Assembly (NCBI GenBank): GCA_030525285.1
Contig: JAUNFA010000003.1
Span: 94,530-158,529 of the forward strand
Direction: 5' to 3'
DNA length: 64,000 bases
Source of the DNA: Bacillota bacterium
Lineage (GTDB): Bacteria; Bacillota; Clostridia; Peptostreptococcales; Anaerovoracaceae
Part shown: one piece after another, positions 36,009 through 43,532 of the stretch
Layout of the letters: each line of letters begins with the position of its first letter
How positions within the stretch are numbered: the first letter of the stretch is position 1
Translations under genes and position numbers: made by a program
The notes under the pieces: generated by a model
Databases searched by the model: none
What the model was told of the DNA's origin: nothing
Seen by the model: the letters and a program-made list of their open reading frames with translations, nothing else

Positions 36009-37193
36009 TTAGCCCTTAGAAGAACCATTGAGTTTCAAAATCTGTACTGCTTCCGGAAGAATCAGCTTGCCATCGACACGTTCCTTTGCCACATAGCCAA
36101 TCATACCGTTGCCTGCAAAGAGCTCAGTGAGCTGCTTGAAGGAGCGAGTACCGCGATCACCAATGTTGTAATAGCTGTAATCACCGAAAGCGATAGCATT
36201 CTCCGGTGCATATGCAGAGGTATGAACAGCGTAACCCAGTACCTTATCCGGTTCACCGGACTGATAGGATGGCTGCCAGATGTAGGCGCCATTGTTGTCC
36301 TTCAGTTTGCGAAGCTGTGCCAATGTCTTGTCATTCATGATGAAACTTGCATTCTTACGATACGGACGCTTAAGAGCATATACCAGATCAAGCATATCAT
36401 CAGATTTGATCGCAGCAGAAAGTGTACCGGCTATCGTACCACCACCAGTTGCAGCAAAAAGTCCTGTCGGTTTACCGGAACCGTCTCCATTGAGGAATGC
36501 ATCCTCTTCGGCATTTGCTAAAGCCTTACCAAACTGATCGATGATGTAATTTTCAAGACCGAAGGCATTATCATAGAGAAGTTCCTCAGTTACCTTGATA
36601 GCTACATGGAGCTTGTGTGCATCCAAAAGGATCTGACTGAAGGTTGCATCAGAAAACTGAAGAGCACCGCCTTCTTCAATCCATGCAGCTGCAGGTTTCG
36701 TAGCAGCGATGTTGATCTTATGCTCACCTGAAGTTGTGATGGTGTGTCCGAGACTTCTCATGATATTTTCTTCGGTAAGAACATCAATCAGACGACTGTC
36801 ATATTCCTCCGGAACAAGGTAGCCGCCATCGGCATCAACACCTTCCTGTAAAATATTAGATACCTGACGGAAGTTGGTGCGGAGTGCCTGAAGCATACCA
36901 TTTTTGTATTCATCAGAAGCACGACCGGTTTTTATAGGCTTATCTGTGGTAGAATTGCCTGGCTTAGTAGTGAGTGGTTTATTTACCGGCTTATTAAGCT
37001 CGGCATCCAATGCTTCCTGCCTTTCCAGACGAGCGATTTCCTTGCCGAGATCTGCGATTTCCTGTTCCATTCTGGAGTAAGTCGCATCGTCCTCAGCAGT
37101 GAGAGTACCTTTTTCGGTACGATGAGAATCAAGAAATGCCTTTGCAGCATTCCATGCAGTATTGCGCTTTTCACGCAGTTCTAAAATAGTCAT
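36009..37193 (-). CDS. Major capsid protein (HK97 fold)
   Basis: This 394-residue protein has an N-terminal coiled-coil scaffold (LRE..TAWNAAKAFLDSHRTEKGTLTAEDD...RLERQEALD, about 100 residues) followed by the HK97-type core: TEENIMRSLGHTI, AAWIEEGGALQFSDATFSQILLDAHKLHVAIKVTEELL, NGDGSGKPTGLF. The scaffold is probably removed by the neighbouring protease. The best start is 37193 with GGAGG upstream. Confidence 0.94.
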   Translation of the reverse strand: MTILELREKRNTAWNAAKAFLDSHRTEKGTLTAEDDATYSRMEQEIADLGKEIARLERQEALDAELNKPVNKPLTTKPGNSTTDKPIKTGRASDEYKNGMLQALRTNFRQVSNILQEGVDADGGYLVPEEYDSRLIDVLTEENIMRSLGHTITTSGEHKINIAATKPAAAWIEEGGALQFSDATFSQILLDAHKLHVAIKVTEELLYDNAFGLENYIIDQFGKALANAEEDAFLNGDGSGKPTGLFAATGGGTIAGTLSAAIKSDDMLDLVYALKRPYRKNASFIMNDKTLAQLRKLKDNNGAYIWQPSYQSGEPDKVLGYAVHTSAYAPENAIAFGDYSYYNIGDRGTRSFKQLTELFAGNGMIGYVAKERVDGKLILPEAVQILKLNGSSKG

Positions 37194-37208
37194 AATTGAA
37201 TACCTCCA

Positions 37209-37952
37209 TTAAATGTATTGTTTGATTAGGTCAAGACGCTCCATGAGAGAATCTACGGAGCGTTCTGGTATTTCTGGTTTCTTGATGTGGCATTTGGCAG
37301 CCAGTTTATCCATAAGAGAGTTGGTCACAGATGCACGAGAGAAAAGCATGGGGCCAGCAATGTTATTTTCTACCGGTATCTCTGCAGGTCTTGTCAGGAT
37401 TTCATCGGCAAAGCCCATATCGATGGCTGTATGTGCATCCATCCAAGTCTCTGCATCCATGAGATGGGATAGCTTAGCACGGCTCATACCCGTTTTGATT
37501 TCATAGGCGTTGATGATGGATTCTTTGACTTCATCAAGCATGGCGATTGCCTTCTGCATCTCAGAGGTATCTCCCATAGCTGCAGTCATTGGGTTATGAA
37601 TCATTAGCATGGATACTGGAGATACCAGCACCTTTGTGCCAGCCATAGCGATGACAGATGCAGCAGAGGCTGCGATGCCATCAATCTTTACAGTGACATT
37701 GCCGGGATATTCCATCATCATGTTGTAAATTTGGGCTGCGGCCACACAGTCGCCTCCCGGAGAGTTAATCCAAATGGTGATGTCTCCATTTCCGGCAAAC
37801 AACTCATCTCGAAAGAGTTTAGGTGTGATATCATCGTCAAACCAGCTTTCCTCTGCGATGGTGCCGTTTAGAAATAGTATCCTCTCTAGTGTCTGCTCCT
37901 GCGTCTCCTGATTGGTCACCGTCTGATTCTTCCACTTCCAGAACTTCTTCAT
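37209..37952 (-). CDS. ClpP-like head maturation protease
   Basis: This 247-residue protein has the ClpP fold: FLNGTIAEESWFDDD, INSPGGDCVAAAQIYNMM, the nucleophile in IDGIAASAASVIAMAG and the catalytic histidine in MLMIHNPMTAAMG. It cuts the capsid scaffold. The ATG at 37952 is preferred to one 17 codons upstream because AAAGGAGG precedes it; the gene overlaps portal by about 116 bp. Confidence 0.93.
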   Translation of the reverse strand: MKKFWKWKNQTVTNQETQEQTLERILFLNGTIAEESWFDDDITPKLFRDELFAGNGDITIWINSPGGDCVAAAQIYNMMMEYPGNVTVKIDGIAASAASVIAMAGTKVLVSPVSMLMIHNPMTAAMGDTSEMQKAIAMLDEVKESIINAYEIKTGMSRAKLSHLMDAETWMDAHTAIDMGFADEILTRPAEIPVENNIAGPMLFSRASVTNSLMDKLAAKCHIKKPEIPERSVDSLMERLDLIKQYI

Positions 37953-39207
37953 CGTTCTCGTCCTCCTTTCCGGCAGCTGTAGTTGCTGCGAATATTCCTG
38001 CATCCGCCAGCTTGGTCATGTTTCCATTGATGAGATATAAGTCACCACCAAGTTCCGGTGGGATGAGGTCCAGGTTTTCAAGTTCACGGATATCATTTGC
38101 GGACATCCAGCCATTCTGCCTTGCAGTAGCGTAACCGTTCATGCGACTTTGATAATCACCACGTAAGAGGCCGTCAACGTTGAACTTTACAAAATAAGCA
38201 GCTTTCTCCGATTCAGATAGAAGGGCTCGGTTGATGGACTGCTCCCAACGGACAATCCAGGGCTCCAAGGTGTACTTCACAAATTCGAGAGATTGCTGCT
38301 CAATATTAGAAAAGCTCGACTTCTCAAGATCACCGACCATATGAGGCGGTACTCTAAAGATTCGAGCTATTTCATCAATCTGAAATTTTCTTGTTTCCAG
38401 AAACTGTGCTTCATTTGGGGAAATGGAAATAGGCGTGTATTTCATGCCTTCTTCCAAAACAGCTACCTTATGAGAATTGTTCCCAGAGAAGCCTTTGGTC
38501 CAGCTTTCTCTGACAGCTTCCGGATTTTTTACGGTACCGGGATATTCCAAAATACCTCCCGGTGTGGCACCGTTTGCAAAGAACTTAGCACCGTATTCTT
38601 CTGTGGCGATAGCAAGTCCGATAGCGTTCTTGGCCATAGCGATGGGAGAGTAACCGACCAGGCCATCAAAGCCGAGGCCCGGAACATGGAGCACATCCGA
38701 CGGTTTCAGGATGACTGTTCCATTTTTCATGGTAGGTGCATCTGAATCCTGCATTTGATATTGATAGTAGAGGTGACCTTTATCGTCACGATCCACACTC
38801 ATTCGATTGGCCATCAGCGGATAGAGAGCGATGACTTCACCTTTGCCATTTCGTATAATTTGCGCATAGGCATTTCCATAAAGAAGTAGATGCGTCATTA
38901 AGGTTTCTCGGAAGACAAAAGATGTCATTTCCGGATTTGGCTCATCATGCATTAATCGATATAATGGATGCTTGATCGCTTTTTCTTTGCTGCCTGAGTC
39001 TGTGTATTTATAGACATGAACCGGAAGTCCAGCAATGGACTCGGAAAGAATCCTAACACAGGCATAAACTGCGGTCATCTGCATGGCACTTCGTTCATTG
39101 ACGGCTTTGCCGGAGTTGCTTCCACCAAAGAGAAAGCGATAGGCGCTGCCATTGGTGCTGTTGGTGGGCTTGTCCCTGGAGTGAAACAATCCTGATAAGA
39201 ATCCCAT
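37837..39207 (-). CDS. Phage portal protein
   Basis: This protein has about 456 residues from the ATG at 39207, chosen by the AAAGGAA site; a start 22 codons upstream has none. It has the HK97 portal pattern: MTAVYACVRILSESIAGLPVHVYKY, NPEMTSFVFRETLMTHLLLYGNAYAQIIR, and FRVPPHMVGDLEKSSFSNIEQQSLEFVKYTL. It forms the 12-subunit DNA entry ring. The acidic tail overlaps the protease gene. A plus-strand toxin-antitoxin cassette sits just before it. Confidence 0.94.
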   Translation of the reverse strand: MGFLSGLFHSRDKPTNSTNGSAYRFLFGGSNSGKAVNERSAMQMTAVYACVRILSESIAGLPVHVYKYTDSGSKEKAIKHPLYRLMHDEPNPEMTSFVFRETLMTHLLLYGNAYAQIIRNGKGEVIALYPLMANRMSVDRDDKGHLYYQYQMQDSDAPTMKNGTVILKPSDVLHVPGLGFDGLVGYSPIAMAKNAIGLAIATEEYGAKFFANGATPGGILEYPGTVKNPEAVRESWTKGFSGNNSHKVAVLEEGMKYTPISISPNEAQFLETRKFQIDEIARIFRVPPHMVGDLEKSSFSNIEQQSLEFVKYTLEPWIVRWEQSINRALLSESEKAAYFVKFNVDGLLRGDYQSRMNGYATARQNGWMSANDIRELENLDLIPPELGGDLYLINGNMTKLADAGIFAATTAAGKEDENDEEVLEVEESDGDQSGDAGADTREDTISKRHHRRGKLV

Positions 39208-39274
39208 AAATATTCCTTTCTGCCTTAAGAGGCGTATAAAATTCAAAGTTTCGTCATAAAATAATTTATGCAAA

Positions 39275-39306
39275 TGCTTGCAATTGCAAGCAAAAGCGAA
39301 TATAAT
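39275..39306 (+). promoter_or_regulatory. Antitoxin-toxin promoter with an 18-bp palindrome
   Basis: TTGCAA (39278-39283) and TATAAT (39301-39306) are exactly 17 bp apart. A perfect 18-bp palindrome, TGCTTGCAATTGCAAGCA (39275-39292), covers the -35 box and is the obvious binding site for antitoxin autorepression. Confidence 0.8.
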
Positions 39307-39327
39307 AAAGAAAAAGGAGGCGATACT

Positions 39328-39633
39328 ATGGCAAATACATCCGCTGTTTATGCAAGAATAGATACGAATCTCAAGGATAATGCTGAGAGCATTCTTTCTC
39401 AGCTTGGCATTTCTCCATCCAGTGCAATTCAGATGCTTTATAGCCAGATCGTACTGAAAAAGGGTATGCCGTTTGAACTGAAACTTCCTTCTTCTAAGCC
39501 ATTAGCTGTTGGTGCAATGACCAGAGAACAGCTTGATGCAGAACTTCAGAAGGGTGTTGATTCCATCAAAGCAGGAAAGGTATATTCTGCAGATGAAGTC
39601 GATGCGGTACTTGCAAAGGAGTTTGGCATATGA
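39328..39633 (+). CDS. RelB/DinJ family antitoxin
   Basis: From the ATG at 39328 (AAGGAGG upstream) this is 101 residues. The N-terminus (TSAVYARIDTNLKDNAESILSQLGISPSSAIQMLYSQIVLKKGMPFEL) is the ribbon-helix-helix fold of RelB/DinJ antitoxins; the C-terminal part (TREQLDAELQKGVDSIKAGKVYSADEVDAVLAKEF) wraps the toxin. It should bind its own promoter. It overlaps the toxin gene by four bases. Confidence 0.92.
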   Translation: MANTSAVYARIDTNLKDNAESILSQLGISPSSAIQMLYSQIVLKKGMPFELKLPSSKPLAVGAMTREQLDAELQKGVDSIKAGKVYSADEVDAVLAKEFGI

Positions 39634-39959
39634 CGGATAGCTACAAGGTCGGCTATTCTGTAGATGCACTTGGTGATCTGCGTGAAATCTATTCATATAT
39701 TGCAAATGAACTCCTTGTTCCGGAGACAGCCGCAGCTCAGCTGGGGCGTATACGAAAGGAAGTTCGTTCATTGGATTTCATGCCAGCTCGTTATACGTTA
39801 GTTGAATGGGAGCCTTGGCATTCGATGAAAATGCATCAGCTTCCGGTAGACAACTTTATTGTGTATTATCTTGTCGATGATAAAGAGAGGACAGTTACAG
39901 TAGCACGAATATTCTACGGTGGTCGAGATATCGAAGGAATTATAAATTCAAATAAATAA
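39630..39959 (+). CDS. RelE/ParE family toxin
   Basis: This 109-residue protein has the RelE/ParE fold: YKVGYSVDALGDLREIYSYIANEL, then LPVDNFIVYYLVDDKERTVTVARIFYGGRDI. RelE toxins cut mRNA on the ribosome; ParE relatives poison gyrase, and the sequence alone does not separate them. The antitoxin lies upstream with a four-base overlap. The pair is on the plus strand inside the minus-strand late region of the prophage and has its own terminator. Confidence 0.92.
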   Translation: MTDSYKVGYSVDALGDLREIYSYIANELLVPETAAAQLGRIRKEVRSLDFMPARYTLVEWEPWHSMKMHQLPVDNFIVYYLVDDKERTVTVARIFYGGRDIEGIINSNK

Positions 39960-39966
39960 ACAGAAG

Positions 39967-40002
39967 TGGAGCTTTTTGTGTGAAAACAAGAGCTCCATTT
40001 TT
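39967..40002. terminator. Terminator between the toxin gene and the terminase gene
   Basis: TGGAGCT (39967-39973) pairs with AGCTCCA (39991-39997), extended by a weaker inner stem, followed by TTTTTA. It lies between converging genes. Confidence 0.82.
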
Positions 40003-41602
40003 ATATGAATAAAATTCCTCTGTCATCATAGACAGAAGCGCCTGTATTATTTCCACAGCGGATTGCACGGTCAAGCCCCATGATGGTGGCAACAGCTCCG
40101 TCGATTTTCTCTGTGGATTTTTCTTTGTCAGCCTTTATATTGCCTGCCGGGTCAGTGCGGATATAGATGTTATCCATCATCCAACGGAGTACCGGATGAC
40201 CACCGTGGGCCAGCTTTTGCTCCAGTGTTAGCTTCATGAGTTCCTTTGTCGGTGGGGACATATCCTTAAATCCCTGGCCGAAAGGAACAACAGTAAAGCC
40301 CATGCCTTCGAGGTTTTGTACCATCTGGACGGCTCCCCAGCGGTCAAAGGCAATTTCTCTAATATTAAATCGTTCTCCAAGACGCTCGATGAATTTTTCA
40401 ATGTAACCGTAGTGGACGACATTTCCCTCGGTAGTTTCCAGAAAGCCTTGTCGTTCCCAGACATCATAAGGGACGTGGTCTCGCCTTACTCGAAGATCCA
40501 GCGTATCTTCCGGTATCCAGAAATACGGTAAGATGCAGAACTTATCATCCTCATCCAGCGGAGGAAATACCAGCACGAAGGCTGTAATATCTGTAGTTGA
40601 GGAAAGATCCAGACCACCATAGCAGACACGGCCCTCTAAGGATTCTTCATCAATTTTGAAGGAGCAGGCATCCCATTTCTCCATTGGCATCCAACGTACT
40701 GCCTGCTTGACCCACTGGTTGAGTCTTAGTTGTCTAAAGGAATTCTCCTCACCGGGATTCTGTTTTGCAGATTCACAGGCGGCTTCGACTTTATCGATAC
40801 CGACTGTGATTCCAAGAGAAGGATTGGCTTTCTTCCAGACCTCTGGGTCTGTCCAGTCATCGGTTTCGTCGGCACCATAGATGACCGGATAGAAAGTTGG
40901 GTCGATTTTTCTTCCCTCCAAGATATCCTTGGCCTTCTGGTGTGTTTCATAGCAGATGCTGTTTGTATCCGTTCCGGCGGTAGTAATAAGAAAGTAGAGT
41001 GGTTGCGTTCTGGCATCACCGGAGCCTTTGGTCATAACATCAAAGAGCTTTCGGTTAGGTTGAGTATGTAGCTCATCGAATACGACACCATGAATATTGA
41101 AACCGTGCTTTGAGTAAGCCTCAGCGGATAATACCTGATAGAAGCTGTTGGTCGGTTGGTAGACAATACGTTTCTGAGAAGCGAGAATTTTTACTCGCCT
41201 ATTCAGTGCAGGACACATACGCACCATATCGGCAGCAACATCAAATACGATGGTTGCCTGCTGGCGGTCAGCTGCACAGCCATAAACCTCAGCTCGTTCT
41301 TCGCCATCACCGCAGGTAAGGAGTAGGGCAACGGCAGCTGCAAGCTCTGACTTGCCCATTTTCTTAGGAATTTCTACATAGGCAGTATTAAACTGTCGAT
41401 AGCCATTCGGTTTCAAAGTGCCAAAGATATCTCGTATAATCTGTTCTTGCCAATCGATAAGTTCAAAGGGCTTACCGGCCCATGTGCCTTTGGTATGGCA
41501 GAGACATTCAATAAAATTGACTGCATAATCCGCCATATGTTTGCTATAGGTGGAGTCCGCAGCCATGAAGCGTGTCGGTGTGTAGTTTTCAAGCTTACGC
41601 AA
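40001..41602 (-). CDS. Terminase large subunit
   Basis: This 533-residue protein has the ATPase motifs of terminases: a Walker A variant VEIPKKMGKSE near residue 77-86, Walker B GVVFDELH, and a C-terminal nuclease with LDLSSTTDITAF and FDRWGAVQ. It packages phage DNA. The start is TTG (41602) with AAAGGAGG 10 bp before it. An accessory cassette ends just upstream. Confidence 0.94.
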   Translation of the reverse strand: MRKLENYTPTRFMAADSTYSKHMADYAVNFIECLCHTKGTWAGKPFELIDWQEQIIRDIFGTLKPNGYRQFNTAYVEIPKKMGKSELAAAVALLLTCGDGEERAEVYGCAADRQQATIVFDVAADMVRMCPALNRRVKILASQKRIVYQPTNSFYQVLSAEAYSKHGFNIHGVVFDELHTQPNRKLFDVMTKGSGDARTQPLYFLITTAGTDTNSICYETHQKAKDILEGRKIDPTFYPVIYGADETDDWTDPEVWKKANPSLGITVGIDKVEAACESAKQNPGEENSFRQLRLNQWVKQAVRWMPMEKWDACSFKIDEESLEGRVCYGGLDLSSTTDITAFVLVFPPLDEDDKFCILPYFWIPEDTLDLRVRRDHVPYDVWERQGFLETTEGNVVHYGYIEKFIERLGERFNIREIAFDRWGAVQMVQNLEGMGFTVVPFGQGFKDMSPPTKELMKLTLEQKLAHGGHPVLRWMMDNIYIRTDPAGNIKADKEKSTEKIDGAVATIMGLDRAIRCGNNTGASVYDDRGILFI

Positions 41603-41624
41603 ATGTATGCGCCTCCTTTCGCAG

Positions 41625-41651
41625 AAATAAAAATAGCCGCCTGGTGGCGAC
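41625..41651 (-). terminator. Terminator of the accessory cassette, before terminase large
   Basis: GTCGCC (41651-41646) pairs with GGCGGC (41641-41636) on the minus strand with a 4-nt loop, followed by a TATTTTTATTT run. It ends the cassette from 43480 to 41712. Confidence 0.65.
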
Positions 41652-41711
41652 GTCTATAACGAGGAACAGCCCCATCTGGGACCGTCCTGCCTGATATTCT
41701 TTTCAGGTGAG

Positions 41712-41954
41712 TTAATTTAATTCGTTAAGCAGGATACAAAACGCTAGGTTGGCCTCTTCACAGGTTGGTTCGATGTCCCAGCCTCTGTCGTAGTTGGCAA
41801 TCCACTCGTCGTCCATCTTCAGGCTGAGCTTTGAAATCCTACCGCCGTTGATGCCATAATCTTCACTAGGCTCTTCAAAATATTTGACCCAGTATTTTAC
41901 ACTCTTGTATCTGTCGTCTTTCTTCGGGATTTCGATGGTTCCTTCTTTCCACAT
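41712..41954 (-). CDS. Small phage protein, unknown (cassette gene)
   Basis: This 80-residue protein (MWKEGTIEIPKKDDRYKSVKYWVKYFEEPSEDYGINGGRISKLSLK) is acidic with an alpha/beta pattern; it lies three bases after the 122-aa gene and was probably acquired with it. Similar short proteins occur in clostridial mobile elements. I can give no function. Confidence 0.6.
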   Translation of the reverse strand: MWKEGTIEIPKKDDRYKSVKYWVKYFEEPSEDYGINGGRISKLSLKMDDEWIANYDRGWDIEPTCEEANLAFCILLNELN

Positions 41955-41957
41955 GGC

Positions 41958-42326
41958 TTATGCCTCCTTTACCGTCATCTTGATTGCAGGGATAAGGGCG
42001 TGCTCGCCGGTCTTCCAATCGGTGTAGCGTGCCTTTACTGTGGTAAGGCCTGCCATGCTGATTCCGTGCTTCTCGAAGGCTGCGAGGGTTTCGATGAGAC
42101 TTGAGAAGGTGGAGCTGATTGTGAATTCTGTGATACCGTTTGCTTTCAAGGTCTGAGCGATTTCTTCAATGTCGTAATCCCAAATGACTTCGTTAAAGTC
42201 GATGAGCTCGTTTCCGGTTTCCTTGCTGTTTCTGTAAGCCCAGAATAAAGTTCCGTTGATTCCAAGTTCCTTAAGGCTCTTTGTGTTCTGCTCGATTGCT
42301 GCTTCAAATGTTCTGATTTCTTTCAT
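41958..42326 (-). CDS. Small phage/ICE protein, unknown (cassette gene)
   Basis: This 122-residue protein contains KEIRTFEAAIEQNTKSLKELGINGTLFWAYRNSKETGNELIDF and FTISSTFSSLIETLAAFEKHGISMAGL. It recalls short conserved proteins of clostridial mobile elements, but the exact family is uncertain. An AGGAGGAACC site precedes it and its leader holds four hairpins downstream of a duplicated promoter. No function assigned. Confidence 0.6.
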   Translation of the reverse strand: MKEIRTFEAAIEQNTKSLKELGINGTLFWAYRNSKETGNELIDFNEVIWDYDIEEIAQTLKANGITEFTISSTFSSLIETLAAFEKHGISMAGLTTVKARYTDWKTGEHALIPAIKMTVKEA

Positions 42327-42426
42327 GGTAGGTTCCTCCTAAAAATGTGTTTGTCTCATCTCCCGACTCGGTCGGTGCTTCTTGCTTTGCAAGAGGTGTC
42401 CACCGGACACCCGCACCCTTTTGGGT
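42327..42426 (-). ncRNA. Leader with four tandem hairpins
   Basis: Between the promoter copy at 42424-42463 and the ATG at 42326 the minus-strand RNA can form ACCC-tttt-GGGT (42426-42415), GGTGTCC/GGACACC (42411-42395), CTTGC/GCAAG (42393-42381) and CCGAC/GTCGG (42375-42363). No T run follows, so it is not a plain terminator. Function unknown. Confidence 0.55.
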
Positions 42427-42463
42427 AGTACTATATATCACTCTAAAAGCACATAATAGCAAG
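42424..42463 (-). promoter_or_regulatory. Repeated promoter element, copy 1
   Basis: On the minus strand this reads TTGCTA, about 17 bp, GATATA/TATATA. Nearly all 40 bases recur at 43436-43474 (copy 2). It lies upstream of the hairpin leader. Confidence 0.65.
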
Positions 42464-42513
42464 TCAATTTGAGCTATATAGTACACAAATATTCATGGAG
42501 AAAATTGTGCATT

Positions 42514-42753
42514 TTAGTCATTGGTCGAAACCTTTCGGCAGCGGTCCACACCGTAGATTATGTTAAGTCCGGAGCCGTTGTCCCAATTTACCATGATGCT
42601 TCCAGTATCATCGACACCGATGACGGTGCCACGTGTGCCCACTGGAGGCGCTTGCGCGTCGTCCATCTGGATTAGCTCAACGCGTGTACCAGCAGGATAA
42701 AGGCGGCGCTGGCGGGCCACCTGTTCCTTACTTGGAAATTGCATGGCCTTCAC
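42514..42753 (-). CDS. DUF4314-like small protein
   Basis: This 79-residue protein has GTRVELIQMDDAQAPPVGTRGTVIGVDDTGSIMVNWDNGSGLNIIYGVDRCRKV, typical of the SH3-like DUF4314 proteins often found in clostridial mobile elements. The role is unknown. It overlaps the 228-aa gene's stop by 26 bp. Confidence 0.75.
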   Translation of the reverse strand: MKAMQFPSKEQVARQRRLYPAGTRVELIQMDDAQAPPVGTRGTVIGVDDTGSIMVNWDNGSGLNIIYGVDRCRKVSTND

Positions 42754-43414
42754 CTCCTTTGAATGCGCTGTTGCCCGGAAGATATCTCAGTAGGATTTTA
42801 CGGTCTGTTTTGTACTCATTCCCGATGAAGCCGAGGCGAAGAAGGAAACAACGGAAAGCGTAGCGTTCGTTGTCTACTGGCTTTTCTGTGGCGCTGATTC
42901 GTTTTTGATCCTTGCTCATTTTGCAAAGGGCAGCAATCAATGTGCTGTAGGCGTGAATTTCATCCGGTGCAGGAAGTTCTGAGAACCAAGGAAAGGAAAT
43001 GCTGTCTTCATTCAGTTCAAAGCGTAGGTCATCAATGTGCAGGGCATGTTTGATGAGAAATCCTTTGGCATCTAGAAGGTTGGTTAGGTTTCCAACATTG
43101 ACCTTGTCCAGCGGAATGGTGATGTTAAGTCCCGTTTTTTCTGTAGAAGTTACTTTAGCCTTTGGTTCCTGAGTCGGATGAAAGTATGTTTCTTTCGGAC
43201 AGTAGCCGCTTGCGTCCAAGAGAGCAAGCAGTTTGTCGTATTCAGCTGGGCTCATAGTGTCCGGGCCTTCAATGTTTCCTTCTCGTGTCAGGAGAAGATC
43301 CCCAATCTGATAGGCGTAGGAAGGAGCTCTCAGGTATTGAGGTTTTGTGTTCGTGTACTCGCCAAGCAGGGCTGCCAGCGGCTTTCTTTCGGTTGCGTTT
43401 AAAATGATCTTCAT
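42728..43414 (-). CDS. Conserved phage/ICE protein often annotated 'virulence protein'
   Basis: This 228-residue protein (MKIILNATERKPLAALLGEYTN, YQIGDLLLTREGNIEGPD, FPWFSELPAPDEIHAYSTLIAALCKMSKDQKRIS) resembles proteins of Lachnospiraceae elements that databases label 'virulence' without evidence. The fold looks alpha/beta with two domains. It lies directly downstream of promoter copy 2 with GGAGG. The function is unknown; I do not endorse the label. Confidence 0.55.
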   Translation of the reverse strand: MKIILNATERKPLAALLGEYTNTKPQYLRAPSYAYQIGDLLLTREGNIEGPDTMSPAEYDKLLALLDASGYCPKETYFHPTQEPKAKVTSTEKTGLNITIPLDKVNVGNLTNLLDAKGFLIKHALHIDDLRFELNEDSISFPWFSELPAPDEIHAYSTLIAALCKMSKDQKRISATEKPVDNERYAFRCFLLRLGFIGNEYKTDRKILLRYLPGNSAFKGGEGHAISK

Positions 43415-43435
43415 GTAGGTGTCCTCCTTTGTTTT

Positions 43436-43474
43436 GGTAGTACATATATCACTCTAAAAGCACATAATAGCAAG
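43436..43474 (-). promoter_or_regulatory. Repeated promoter element, copy 2
   Basis: This copy shares an almost identical 38-40 bp block with 42424-42463, differing mainly by a 2-bp deletion near TAGTA. It drives the 228-aa gene directly, with a leader of only about 20 bp. Confidence 0.65.
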
Positions 43475-43532
43475 CGATATCGGAGAAAAACATCGACAAA
43501 TTTGTGCCTTCTGGATTGTGTACATTACCGAC

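Noticed and set aside
42363..42375. Hairpin resembling the last hairpin of a Cas9 tracrRNA
   Set aside because: No Cas genes, no CRISPR repeats and the loop and flank differ; coincidence.
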